Source: a candidate division TA06 bacterium DG_78
Lineage (GTDB): Bacteria > Hydrothermota > Tepidihabitantia > SM23-42
Direction: 5' to 3'
Assembly (NCBI GenBank): GCA_001303225.1
Contig: LJNI01000071.1
Coordinates: 1-18,662 of the forward strand
DNA length: 18,662 nt
A program made the translations under genes and the position numbers. The notes beneath the pieces are model-generated. The model saw only the letters and a list, made by a program, of their open reading frames with translations, had not been told where the DNA came from and did no database searches. Positions 1-7,865 of this stretch are shown piece after piece; position 1 is the first letter of the stretch, and each line of letters opens with the position of its first letter.

Positions 1-494
1 TTTGTTCCGGAGCGAACACCAAACTGATACACATTCTCAATCCCTACGACTTCGCTTACCCTGCGCAGTGTTGTTGCATGACATACCTTCTCACCGAGGT
101 ACTCATCGCGTAGATCACAGTGGGCATCAAATTGAACAACTGAGAACTTCGGACATTGCTGTTTGAACGCTTTGATAACTGGAAAGGTAACTGTGTGTTC
201 TCCACCGAGAAAAATAAATATCTTTTCTCTATGTAACATAGCGCTCACCTTTTTTTCAATATCTACCAGCCAATCTTCCGAATGAAATTGAATATCACCG
301 AGGTCACAGATATTTACGTCACAGAGACTCTTGTTCTGATACGGAGAAAAGTCTTCAATGTTTTCTGCACACTGTCGAATATACTGAGGACCTAATCGTG
401 AGCCTGGAATAAAAGATGATGTCTTGTCAAAAGGCAGACCATAAATGACAATATCTGCGTGTGCTACATCGGCAGATGCGTAGTAGAGTTTCAT
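1..494 (-). CDS. speB: Agmatinase/arginase (ureohydrolase) family protein, C-terminus cut by window edge
   Basis: The minus-strand frame is open from an ATG at 494 to the window edge, giving the first 164 residues. Binuclear manganese motifs of the ureohydrolase family are visible: GGEH (His100) and FDAHCDLRDEY (Asp123, His125, Asp127). His139, in VCHATTLRR, fits the conserved downstream active-site histidine. Family members hydrolyse guanidino compounds to urea; agmatinase makes putrescine. The short N-terminal part (YGLPFDKTSSFIPGSRLGP) is typical of prokaryotic SpeB-like proteins. Substrate cannot be decided from this half. The start ATG overlaps the stop of the upstream rnfB-like gene as ATGA, so the two are probably cotranscribed and translationally coupled. 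The second metal-ligand pair lies beyond the edge and is not seen. Confidence 0.88.
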   Translation of the reverse strand, partial: MKLYYASADVAHADIVIYGLPFDKTSSFIPGSRLGPQYIRQCAENIEDFSPYQNKSLCDVNICDLGDIQFHSEDWLVDIEKKVSAMLHREKIFIFLGGEHTVTFPVIKAFKQQCPKFSVVQFDAHCDLRDEYLGEKVCHATTLRRVSEVVGIENVYQFGVRSGT

Positions 495-1534
495 GAAACT
501 GCTGTTTTTTCAGCTACGAATGAATCTTCAGTATACCCCAAAGCACCAGCCATCGTAATCACCTTGATAGGGCACACCTCAAAACATCGTCCGCAGCCAA
601 TACACTTGTCTTTGATAACAGTATGTCGTTTCCCGGGTTCTCCTTCTATCGCCTTAAACTGACATACCTTTACACACTCTGCACAGCCATTGCACTTCGG
701 TGAGATAATAGCGTACGGTCGCGCCTTTGCTCGGTCAATAAACGATTTTGTCGGGCATTTATTAAAACATATTCCGCATGAGGTACACGTCTTGAAATCC
801 ATGACCGGAATATTGCCATCCATTGCAATCGCGCCTTCGTACGGGCAAACCTTAACGCAGAGGGTACAACCAATACACCCTGCCGTGCACACGTTTTTCA
901 CTGCCTTCCCTTTATCGAGTGACTTACATGCTAAATAAACTAATTGCGAACGAGGTATGAGTTCTAAGACCTGGCGTGGACACTCCTTAACACAGATACC
1001 GCACGCAGTACACTTATTCGGGTTGATTATCGGTAGATGATTCGACCCCATACGTATTGCACCAAATGGACAGACTGTGACACAGTGACCACCTCCAAGA
1101 CAACCATACTGACACGCCTTATTTCCTCCTAAGAGAATATAGTTACTCCGGCAATCCCCTGGACCTTGATAGTCAAACTTCTCTGCTGATTCTTCCTTAC
1201 CACCCCGGCACCGTAAGACACACACCATCGGCTCAGTCATCTCAACCTCGACGCCGAGGACCTCGCCGATCTGTTTGGTTGTCTCTGGACCACCGACAGT
1301 ACAGAGGTTCGGAGGATACTCGCCAGTTTTTTCAGCCAAGGCGTGAGCATAGGCATCACAACCAGGGAACCCGCAGGCGCCACAGTTTGCACCAGGTAAG
1401 AGAGCGCGGATTTTTTCTTCTTTTTCACTCACATGGACAGCGAGTTTTTTAAAAGCGACCGCTAATACTGCGGCAAAGATTAAACTCAATCCTCCTAATC
1501 CGATGATCGACTTTATAATATTTGCGGTATCCAT
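491..1534 (-). CDS. rnfB: RnfB-like electron transport polyferredoxin
   Basis: 347 residues. An N-terminal membrane helix (about residues 8-30) is followed by the RnfB four-cysteine domain (Cys51, 54, 59, 78; CGACGFPGC) and a run of ferredoxin-type CxxCxxCxxxC modules at about residues 175-185, 220-230, 250-260, 281-291 and 311-321. A further cysteine group at 141-155 is less regular. RnfB is the ferredoxin-docking subunit of the Rnf ion-translocating ferredoxin:NAD oxidoreductase. Proteobacterial RnfB has about two ferredoxin modules, and longer multi-cluster forms are known in anaerobes. No other rnf gene lies next to it: upstream is a divergent methyltransferase and downstream is the agmatinase-like gene. 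It may serve a remote Rnf complex or another ferredoxin partner. Its promoter abuts the ATG and no Shine-Dalgarno is visible, which suggests a leaderless message. Confidence 0.9.
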   Translation of the reverse strand: MDTANIIKSIIGLGGLSLIFAAVLAVAFKKLAVHVSEKEEKIRALLPGANCGACGFPGCDAYAHALAEKTGEYPPNLCTVGGPETTKQIGEVLGVEVEMTEPMVCVLRCRGGKEESAEKFDYQGPGDCRSNYILLGGNKACQYGCLGGGHCVTVCPFGAIRMGSNHLPIINPNKCTACGICVKECPRQVLELIPRSQLVYLACKSLDKGKAVKNVCTAGCIGCTLCVKVCPYEGAIAMDGNIPVMDFKTCTSCGICFNKCPTKSFIDRAKARPYAIISPKCNGCAECVKVCQFKAIEGEPGKRHTVIKDKCIGCGRCFEVCPIKVITMAGALGYTEDSFVAEKTAVS

Positions 1535-1542
1535 TGGAGCAC

Positions 1543-1570
1543 ATTATAAGTAATTCTCAACTATTGTCAA
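1543..1570 (-). promoter_or_regulatory. Promoter of rnfB-like operon, near-leaderless
   Basis: Reading the minus strand, TTGACA (1570-1565) is followed after 16 bases by TATAAT (1548-1543). Both boxes match the sigma-70 consensus perfectly. The ATG starts at 1534, eight bases after the -10 box, so the predicted transcript begins within about two bases of the start codon. Confidence 0.85.
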
Positions 1571-1636
1571 TATAGCTTTCCTCTTACTCTTAAAATAAAG
1601 TTAACCTCTTTTTGCATATTCCCTAGGTAATTATTC

Positions 1637-1664
1637 TTGACTCACGTCTTATCGCAACTATAAT
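1637..1664 (+). promoter_or_regulatory. Putative promoter of the methyltransferase gene
   Basis: TTGACT (1637-1642), 16 bases, then TATAAT (1659-1664). Predicted transcription start is near 1671, giving an AT-rich leader of about 50 bases without an obvious Shine-Dalgarno. The rest of the 186-base gap between the two divergent genes shows nothing else. Confidence 0.7.
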
Positions 1665-1720
1665 AAAATTTATAATTAACAAAAATCAAAATTTCAATAT
1701 AAATTGAGTCTATAGATTTT

Positions 1721-2437
1721 ATGAATAAGGATAATAAAGTTTGGTCTGATAAAATTATAAAAAAATTAGATCCATCTTTTAGGCATAGGTGGGAGGTTTA
1801 TAACGACTTGATTTATTCCTTCTTATCAAAGAATACCATATGGATAGATATCGGCTGTGGTGATAACTCAATTGTAACAAGTTTCGCAGACCGGTCGAAT
1901 TTCGCAGTGGGTATTGATCGTAAAGTGCCTGAGCACAGAACCAAGGCTGCATTCATCTGTGCAGATTTACGTGATTTACCCATCAAATCTGGAATCGCTG
2001 ACTTGGTCACATTACGTTTTGTGGTAGAACACCTACAAAATATCCCTGATAATTTTAAAGAGATCGATCGGATTTTAAAAATCACCGGACGAGTCATAAT
2101 ATTAACAACTAATTCTTGGAGCCCATTTATATTTCTTCCGCGTCTACTTCCTTTCCGTCTCAAGAACGCAATTATTCAAACTTTGTATAAAGTTAGTGAA
2201 CCAGAAACCTTGCCAACTTTACATAAATTTAATTCTTCAAGAAAAATGAAATGTGGTCTGGGCAATCTTAAGTTAGTCAGTATTGATTTTATACAAGATG
2301 CCAATTATGTACGTCGTTGGTTATTTTTAATATTTTTCTCTTGGCATTTGCTTACAAAACGATGGGGCCTCAACGTTTTCAGAACCTGTATTATGGCAGT
2401 TTTTCAGAAATCAATCTTTGTGCTGCCCAGGAAATAA
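1721..2437 (+). CDS. Class I SAM-dependent methyltransferase (Methyltransf_11 type)
   Basis: 238 residues. The SAM-binding glycine motif is WIDIGCGDNSI (about residues 41-51). It is followed by an acidic strand end (VGIDRK), an adenine-site motif ADLRDLPIKSGIADLV and the post-motif VEHLQN, the usual order for small-molecule or lipid-type class I methyltransferases. A strongly hydrophobic, basic C-terminal stretch (YVRRWLFLIFFSWHLLTKRW) suggests membrane association, as in polyprenol, quinone or glycan-lipid methyltransferases. The substrate is unknown. The gene is more AT-rich than its neighbours, has no recognisable ribosome-binding site and stands alone between divergent and convergent genes, so it could be an acquired surface-glycan or lipid gene. 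Confidence 0.85.
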   Translation: MNKDNKVWSDKIIKKLDPSFRHRWEVYNDLIYSFLSKNTIWIDIGCGDNSIVTSFADRSNFAVGIDRKVPEHRTKAAFICADLRDLPIKSGIADLVTLRFVVEHLQNIPDNFKEIDRILKITGRVIILTTNSWSPFIFLPRLLPFRLKNAIIQTLYKVSEPETLPTLHKFNSSRKMKCGLGNLKLVSIDFIQDANYVRRWLFLIFFSWHLLTKRWGLNVFRTCIMAVFQKSIFVLPRK

Positions 2438-2565
2438 TTAGTTCGATGTCGATATTTCTGTCTTCTCCTTTCCAACAACTGTAATCTTTTATATCTGGGA
2501 AAGTCAAAATTAACTGATTAGGGTCTAAGAGTCAATGATTTTTTTGTTGTGAATTGTCGAGCGTC

Positions 2566-4101
2566 TCAGACTGCGGGAATTTTTTTTTCGTATTCCACAA
2601 ACATCCGGCGGAAATGGTATCCGTAAACTGCAAAGACTATCGCCGAAGGAAATAAATATGGTCGTTTTGTTAATGACCAGAAAAATAATCTCCAGTAATG
2701 CAATTTTTCTCTTCCAATAATACCAAGATACCAAATTGATTTCACGAATGCCTTGATGTGGACAAAACGAAAATATATTGGCCTTACTTTTGGGGGTCTA
2801 AATCCTTCCAAGAAAGTTCTTATTCTCTCATAGTAATGGTGAGGCGAATATATTGTCGAGAGCACTTTCTTGTATCCATGAACCAATGTTTTGTAGTCCA
2901 TCTTGGGAATAAAATTAAGTGAACAATCAGTATTGTCTCCGCTTGTTTTCTTCACCAAACGATGTTCAGTCTCGAGTCGATTATAGAGATGTGTCCCTTT
3001 CGCGGCATTCAGTAGACCAACCATTGCAGTAACAATACCAGTGTTCTGGATGAATTCTGTAAGCCGAACAAATATTGATTCAGGGTCATTATCAAATCCT
3101 AAAATAAACCCTCCCTGCACCTCAAAACCATGCTGCTGGATCTTTCTGACGCTGGTAATGAGATCGCGTCCAATGTTCTGATGTTTTGCACACTCACTCA
3201 AACTCTCTTCATGAGGAGTTTCAATACCAACGAATACGCTCTGAAACCCAGCCTTGATCATAAGGTGCATCAGTTCTTCATCATCAGCAAGGTCGACAGA
3301 TACTTGGGTGGAGAAAGTGAATGGGTATCTTCTTTCTCCCATCCACTGGATAATTGCAGGTAAGAGCTCATTTTTTACTTTCCTTCTATTGCCAATGAAA
3401 TTATCATCCACAAAGAAGAGAGCATCACGCCAACCCCACTGATAGAGAGCATCGAGTTCTCTGATTATCTGCTCCTTTGTTTTTGTCCTGGGTCGGTGCC
3501 CATTGAGCATAGTGACATTACAGAATTCGCAGTTAAAAGGACACCCGCGGGAATATTGAATACTCATGAGGCTATATTTTCTCTTCTTGACGATCTTCCA
3601 GAATGGAATTGGTGTTTTAGTTATATCAGGGAATTCATCTGAGCAGTATATATGCCGAGGTTCACCCCTCTCCATGTCTTCCAAAAACTTTGGAAAGGTA
3701 TCTTCGACCTCACCAAGAAACAGGTGGTCGACATCATCAAAATCTGCCTGTTCAATTGTAAACAGAGGCCCGCCAGCAATGATTTTAACACCATAATTTT
3801 TACAGCGCTCAATTACTTCTCGTGCCGAATGACGCTGGAGTTCCATGCCGCTGATAAATACATAATCAGCCCACCTGAGATGTTTATCTTTCAATCTCGT
3901 GGTGTTCATGTCGATAAATTTCTTTTCCCATGCCTTAGGAACCATCGCTGCAATCGTTAAAAGACCGAGTGGTGGAGAAGCAGCTTTCTTTGATATGAAC
4001 TTTAAGGCGTACTTAAAACTCCAAAATGTCATTGGAATGTGTGGATACACAAAGAGTGCCCTCATATTTTTTCTACCAGCAATTGCCATTTTTATTCCCA
4101 T
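2566..4101 (-). CDS. B12-binding domain radical SAM protein (DUF4070 type)
   Basis: 511 residues as drawn. The N-terminal Rossmann-like cobalamin-binding domain (about 13-145, with AGGPLFT and FLGEVEDTFP) is followed by a radical SAM core with the 4Fe-4S motif CPFNCEFC (Cys187, 191, 194), then VDDNFIGN and GIETPHEESL. The C-terminal 110 residues resemble DUF4070. Relatives include hopanoid-modifying radical SAM methyltransferases, but the substrate here cannot be named. Family proteins usually begin at the MRALFVYPHIPMTFWSF motif, so the ATG at 4065 is a likely alternative start. The ATG at 4101 has AAGGGG three bases upstream, while 4065 has only GGTAG. The gene is divergent from the beta-propeller lipoprotein across 41 bases, and no good minus-strand promoter was found. 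Confidence 0.9.
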   Translation of the reverse strand: MGIKMAIAGRKNMRALFVYPHIPMTFWSFKYALKFISKKAASPPLGLLTIAAMVPKAWEKKFIDMNTTRLKDKHLRWADYVFISGMELQRHSAREVIERCKNYGVKIIAGGPLFTIEQADFDDVDHLFLGEVEDTFPKFLEDMERGEPRHIYCSDEFPDITKTPIPFWKIVKKRKYSLMSIQYSRGCPFNCEFCNVTMLNGHRPRTKTKEQIIRELDALYQWGWRDALFFVDDNFIGNRRKVKNELLPAIIQWMGERRYPFTFSTQVSVDLADDEELMHLMIKAGFQSVFVGIETPHEESLSECAKHQNIGRDLITSVRKIQQHGFEVQGGFILGFDNDPESIFVRLTEFIQNTGIVTAMVGLLNAAKGTHLYNRLETEHRLVKKTSGDNTDCSLNFIPKMDYKTLVHGYKKVLSTIYSPHHYYERIRTFLEGFRPPKVRPIYFRFVHIKAFVKSIWYLGIIGREKLHYWRLFFWSLTKRPYLFPSAIVFAVYGYHFRRMFVEYEKKIPAV

Positions 4102-4108
4102 CGTCCCC

Positions 4109-4136
4109 TTGACATGTACTACTTGTCTGTTATAAT
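4109..4136 (+). promoter_or_regulatory. Consensus promoter of the beta-propeller lipoprotein, leaderless
   Basis: TTGACA (4109-4114), 16 bases, TATAAT (4131-4136). Only six bases separate the -10 box from the ATG at 4143, so transcription should start at or next to the A of the start codon. No Shine-Dalgarno could fit in such a message. Confidence 0.87.
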
Positions 4137-4142
4137 TCTTGT

Positions 4143-5459
4143 ATGAAACAATTTATCTATCTCATTTTTATACTGCTCATAGTTTTGAGCTGCAGTGAAA
4201 TAGAGACAAAATGGGAAATGAAATTTGATGCGGCTGGGCCTGGTGATTATTCGATCAAGGGAATTCATGTCTCTCACGATATCTACGTGACCGGCTCATT
4301 CCAGGGAAAAGGGCAGCGGCCACAGTGCATTACAGCATCGTACAATGAAAAAGGAAAACTCAACTGGTTCACAACCTACGAGAAGCAGACCTTCATCTCT
4401 TCTTCTGGTTTATCAATTGCAGGATTTCATGACGGTATCTATATTCTCCTGGACGGTATCGATTCTGACAACAACAAAAATGTACTCCTCATTAAGTACA
4501 ACGAAGGTGGTACGAAACAGTGGGAACAAGTGGTTATCCAGTCCAAAAAGAACATTGAGAGTGAAATGTTATTCGACTATTCGGGCAATGTCTACATCGC
4601 TGGATGGACAACTGATATCGAAAATATGACTTTCATCTTTGTGGCAAAATTTCAACCATCTGGTGAATTAGTGTGGCTCTCTAAATATACAAATCCCTCG
4701 TTTCGCTTCGATCATCTAAAATTCGATATTAAAAAACCAGGGATATTTCTAGTCGGCGGCGTGCTCGAGAATAGCCACGATTTTTTCTATCTCAAATATG
4801 ACAAACTGGGACAATTTCCTGGTCTCATACAACATATAACTCCTGAGAGAGAGAGCAATCTCGCAGACATCAAAATTGACGATGCAGGAAATGTGTACCT
4901 GCTCGGCTCGAGCAGTGGCAGTGATACTGGTCATGACTTCCTCACTGCTGTCTATGACCGGAGCAACAACATTCTCTGGACTATCCGTTATGACGGATCT
5001 GCACACAGTGATGATATTCCGAGCGCCCTTGCAATAGACGATTCATCCAATGTCTATGTTACTGGCAGAAGCACTAATACAGACAGTATCTCTGAGATTG
5101 TACTACTTAAATACGATATGCATGGCACTCGCGTATGGTCTGAATTGTACACACGGAAAAAGAATGAACCTGCTCAACCCTATAGTCTCCATCCTGATTT
5201 TATACACTATGATAGAAACATTGCCCCTCGTTTTTACATCATCGGCACGGTCGGTGATGATGTCATCTTATTAAACTATAATATTCATGGAAACCGTTCG
5301 TGGTTTAAAACATACAGTAGTGGTAAAGGGAAAAAAGATACGCCGATCGCCTTTTCTGGTTATTGTCTCGCAGTGCAGAGTGAATCAGAGAAAAAATCTG
5401 AAGCAAGAATCATAAAGTACAGCAAATCTGAAATATTCGGAATTGCACGCTGGGATTAA
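4143..5459 (+). CDS. Lipoprotein with SBBP-type beta-propeller repeats
   Basis: 438 residues. A signal peptide with a lipobox-like cleavage site (FILLIVLSC, Cys17) predicts lipid attachment. The rest is repeated blades of the form DxxGNVYxxG...xxLLKYDxxGxxxWxxxY. Clear units lie at about GNVYIAGWTTD...ELVWLSKY, GNVYLLGSSSG...NILWTIRYDG and SNVYVTGRSTN...TRVWSELY. This is the seven-bladed-propeller-like SBBP repeat pattern common in secreted proteins of uncultured bacteria. No catalytic residues are recognisable, so a structural or ligand-binding surface role is most likely. The gene stands alone and converges with the M6 protease gene, with 39 bases between the two stops. Confidence 0.83.
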   Translation: MKQFIYLIFILLIVLSCSEIETKWEMKFDAAGPGDYSIKGIHVSHDIYVTGSFQGKGQRPQCITASYNEKGKLNWFTTYEKQTFISSSGLSIAGFHDGIYILLDGIDSDNNKNVLLIKYNEGGTKQWEQVVIQSKKNIESEMLFDYSGNVYIAGWTTDIENMTFIFVAKFQPSGELVWLSKYTNPSFRFDHLKFDIKKPGIFLVGGVLENSHDFFYLKYDKLGQFPGLIQHITPERESNLADIKIDDAGNVYLLGSSSGSDTGHDFLTAVYDRSNNILWTIRYDGSAHSDDIPSALAIDDSSNVYVTGRSTNTDSISEIVLLKYDMHGTRVWSELYTRKKNEPAQPYSLHPDFIHYDRNIAPRFYIIGTVGDDVILLNYNIHGNRSWFKTYSSGKGKKDTPIAFSGYCLAVQSESEKKSEARIIKYSKSEIFGIARWD

Positions 5460-5498
5460 ATAGATTTTCGCCTTAAATCTTCTCGTTCTTTAGAACTT

Positions 5499-7115
5499 CT
5501 ACTTTACGAGTATTATCTTTTCAAACCTACCAAAAGTGTCTGCAGAATCTGTAGTCAACTGGACAAAATATACTCCAGGTGAAGTCCGGTTTCCATAATC
5601 ATCATCGCCGTACCAAGTAATTTTGCCTAAGGCTGAATTTAAATTGTTAAATGATCTAACCAATCTTCCAGTTGCATCATATATTTTTAGGTTCGTTGAT
5701 TCATGTTTACTTTCGACTGTAAAAGAAATAGTAAATTCAGAATTCGCAATCGATGGACAAACCTCAATCCCTGGTATTTCGTAATCAGACCATACTATTT
5801 CCTCAATCCCCGTTGGTTTGACCTTAATATCTGCGGTCATCGTATCACCTGAGTTGCTAATGTTTTCTACGGCAACATACGTTGTGCTAAAATTGTAGTC
5901 CTTTGTATCTGGTGTGGTGCTGTCATTAAAGCTTCGTCTGATTAAAGTTCCGGGCCATGGATCTGAAACATCTCCGCCATTTATATTCTTTTCCATTTGC
6001 CAATATCCATCTGCCTGTTCTACTGCCACCTTATAATGTCCAGAATCTGTGTATCCTGGATACCACTGCCAATCATTATGTGGCATAGTCTCATCAACAT
6101 GATAGATAATCAGTCCGGCATATGGAAGCTGTTGGTCAAAACCCTTTTTCTGGCGATTTTCTACTAAGAAATACTGGGTTGTCGGTGTTCCATCTGTCCA
6201 GAGTTTGTATACTACAGAATCATATTCTACTGCGGGGAATTCCACCCCAGTCTGATTTGAAGTGGGAACCACAGGGTCTAAAAACCCAGATTCAATTTTA
6301 CACCACGCATCAAAATGCGCAGGACGTGTACCGCCTCCATTCCAACAACCACCTGCCATTACTGTCCAATCTCCGCAACCGCGTGAATCATAGTCATAAT
6401 CATAAAGGTCAGGAAGCCCAAATAAGGCATGCCCAGCTTCATGGGCAAAAACACCTACTTTACCATCCTCTGGCTCTGTCGAGTATCTCCATGCCAAGAC
6501 TCCATCAACATTAGGTATATTGCCTGTAACCCATGCATGACTCCAAATGTCCCATGGATTACCAGTTACTTCAGCTCCTGGCCCAGCGTGTACAATGAAT
6601 AACGCATCTACATAATTATCACCATCGTTATCAAATAGGGAAAAATCAACATATGGATCTGCTGCCCAAATTGCATCTTCGGTAAGTTTCTGACAATTTT
6701 GAGGGTAAGGACCCCATCCGTACTGTCCATTGGTATAATAAGTATAATTCTGAGGCATCCTAAACCAACCCACTATTGTGGTTATGATATCAATACTGTT
6801 GTAGCTATTCTCGAGATAAAAATCACGAAAAGAACCTGTAGAATAAACTCCTATAGAAGAAAGTAAAGAATCATAATGAAGTGTATCTGTAGTTGCGACA
6901 TTATCGTTAAAATCAACCAATATCACGATCGCATTGATGGTTACTCTTTCTCCTTGATGAATACTAATCGGATATGGGTTGGGTTCATCAACACCATGTA
7001 CCCTAGCCTCTTTTACAATTTCTATGATGCGATAATATCTTCCCTCTGCTATTAATCTCTCCTTCAATTCTGGAGACATGGGTACGGCGTATAAGGAAAT
7101 GGCTATGAATGCCAT
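5499..7115 (-). CDS. Secreted M6 family metalloprotease with C-terminal sorting domain
   Basis: 538 residues from the ATG. The zinc site is HEAGH (His225, Glu226, His229) followed by FGLPDLYD; downstream DWTVMAGG fits the Met-turn. An acidic metal-binding-like loop, FDNDGDNYVDALF, precedes the site, as in immune-inhibitor-A-like M6 proteases. The last 70 residues (LKIYDATGRLVRSF ... SPGVYFVQL ... FEKIILVK) form a FlgD/Por-secretion-type C-terminal domain, implying export across the outer membrane. The ATG at 7115 cuts the signal peptide short: reading upstream from an ATT at 7142 adds IKKVFIISY, completing an ordinary signal peptide (two lysines, then a hydrophobic core). GGAGG lies four bases before that ATT. 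The true start is therefore probably 7142. It is a single-gene unit. Confidence 0.92.
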   Translation of the reverse strand: MAFIAISLYAVPMSPELKERLIAEGRYYRIIEIVKEARVHGVDEPNPYPISIHQGERVTINAIVILVDFNDNVATTDTLHYDSLLSSIGVYSTGSFRDFYLENSYNSIDIITTIVGWFRMPQNYTYYTNGQYGWGPYPQNCQKLTEDAIWAADPYVDFSLFDNDGDNYVDALFIVHAGPGAEVTGNPWDIWSHAWVTGNIPNVDGVLAWRYSTEPEDGKVGVFAHEAGHALFGLPDLYDYDYDSRGCGDWTVMAGGCWNGGGTRPAHFDAWCKIESGFLDPVVPTSNQTGVEFPAVEYDSVVYKLWTDGTPTTQYFLVENRQKKGFDQQLPYAGLIIYHVDETMPHNDWQWYPGYTDSGHYKVAVEQADGYWQMEKNINGGDVSDPWPGTLIRRSFNDSTTPDTKDYNFSTTYVAVENISNSGDTMTADIKVKPTGIEEIVWSDYEIPGIEVCPSIANSEFTISFTVESKHESTNLKIYDATGRLVRSFNNLNSALGKITWYGDDDYGNRTSPGVYFVQLTTDSADTFGRFEKIILVK

Positions 7116-7162
7116 ATAAGAGATTATGAAAACCTTCTTAATATAACCTCCTTCAATATATA

Positions 7163-7190
7163 AGTCTATCTCTGGCGCCTATGTTGTCAA
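7163..7190 (-). promoter_or_regulatory. Promoter of the M6 protease gene
   Basis: On the minus strand TTGACA (7190-7185), 16 bases, TAGACT (7168-7163). The transcript would start near 7156, just before the strong ribosome-binding site GAAGGAGG (7154-7147). This ribosome-binding site suits a start codon at 7142 but is too far (31 bases) from the ATG at 7115. Confidence 0.7.
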
Positions 7191-7219
7191 GACAGGAGGA
7201 CCATTATGACTACATTGCA

Positions 7220-7247
7220 TTGACTACGTTTGTAAAATTTGTATACT
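7220..7247 (+). promoter_or_regulatory. Promoter of the small lipoprotein gene
   Basis: TTGACT (7220-7225), 16 bases, TATACT (7242-7247). Predicted start is near 7254, leaving a short leader that carries the Shine-Dalgarno AAAGGAGG (7271-7278). Confidence 0.78.
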
Positions 7248-7282
7248 ATAGGCTAATAAAGAAATAATGTAAAGGAGGCATG

Positions 7283-7765
7283 ATGTTTATTAATAAACGC
7301 TTTATAGCAATAGGACTCATTTTGGTTGTAGCCTTTATGTCCTTAACCTGTGCACCAGGAAATGAGCGCTGGGATCAAGAGACCAATCCTGGACACCTGG
7401 CAGGTTTCTGGGCTGGCGTATGGCATGGACTCATTATTGTCATTACCTTTATCTGCAGTCTGTTTACGAGTTCTGTTGGGCTCTATGAGGTGAGTAATAC
7501 TGGGTGGACGTATAATTTAGGATTCTTGATTGGACTCATCATTTCATTAGGCCATATCTGGCGATGGGGAAAATGGAAGAAACATCATGTCAAGAAAGAC
7601 GAATGGGATAAAATCGGTGCCCAGGTAGAAGAAAAAGTACGCGTCGGAATTAAATCATGGCTCGACGAAGCTAATAAAGAAGAAAAAAAGAAGGAATGGG
7701 AAGAAATAGGGAAAAAGGTTGAAGAGAAAATCAAAAAAGCCCTCAAGGAATGGACTGAGAAATAG
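7283..7765 (+). CDS. Small membrane lipoprotein with duplicated helical tail, unknown function
   Basis: 160 residues from the second of two adjacent ATGs. The first ATG (7280) is only one base from GGAGG; 7283 has a four-base spacing like other genes here. An N-terminal signal with Cys (FMSLTCAPGNERW) suggests a lipoprotein, although the lipobox is loose. Then AGFWAGVWHGLIIVITFICSLF and GWTYNLGFLIGLIISLGHIW give two membrane segments. I recognise this WAGLWHG...YNLGFLIG layout from small conserved proteins of unknown function. The C-terminus is charged and amphipathic, with two similar 22-residue units (DEWDKIGAQVEEKV..., KEWEEIGKKVEEKI...). The gene is monocistronic between its own promoter and terminator. 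Confidence 0.75.
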   Translation: MFINKRFIAIGLILVVAFMSLTCAPGNERWDQETNPGHLAGFWAGVWHGLIIVITFICSLFTSSVGLYEVSNTGWTYNLGFLIGLIISLGHIWRWGKWKKHHVKKDEWDKIGAQVEEKVRVGIKSWLDEANKEEKKKEWEEIGKKVEEKIKKALKEWTEK

Positions 7766-7797
7766 AAATACTCATTAGGTAATTTGTCATTGAATAC

Positions 7798-7836
7798 ATG
7801 CCCCGCATTTTCCAAAAGTGCGGGGCATTTTCTCTT
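7798..7836 (+). terminator. Rho-independent terminator after the small lipoprotein gene
   Basis: Perfect 10-base stem ATGCCCCGCA (7798-7807) with TGCGGGGCAT (7819-7828). It can extend inward by TTTT/AAAA past a bulged G, and is followed by TTTTCTCTT. The T-run is only on the plus-strand side, so it ends the upstream gene. Confidence 0.9.
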
Positions 7837-7865
7837 ATACTCAGACATCCATGTATCCTCCTTTT

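Noticed and set aside
690..938. Plus-strand frame of 82 codons across the rnfB-like gene
   Set aside because: Antisense shadow of the cysteine-rich ferredoxin repeats; no ribosome-binding site or family resemblance.
6122..6514. Plus-strand frame of 130 codons within the M6 protease
   Set aside because: Antisense to the highly conserved catalytic region; composition rich in His, Gln and Leu as expected for a shadow.
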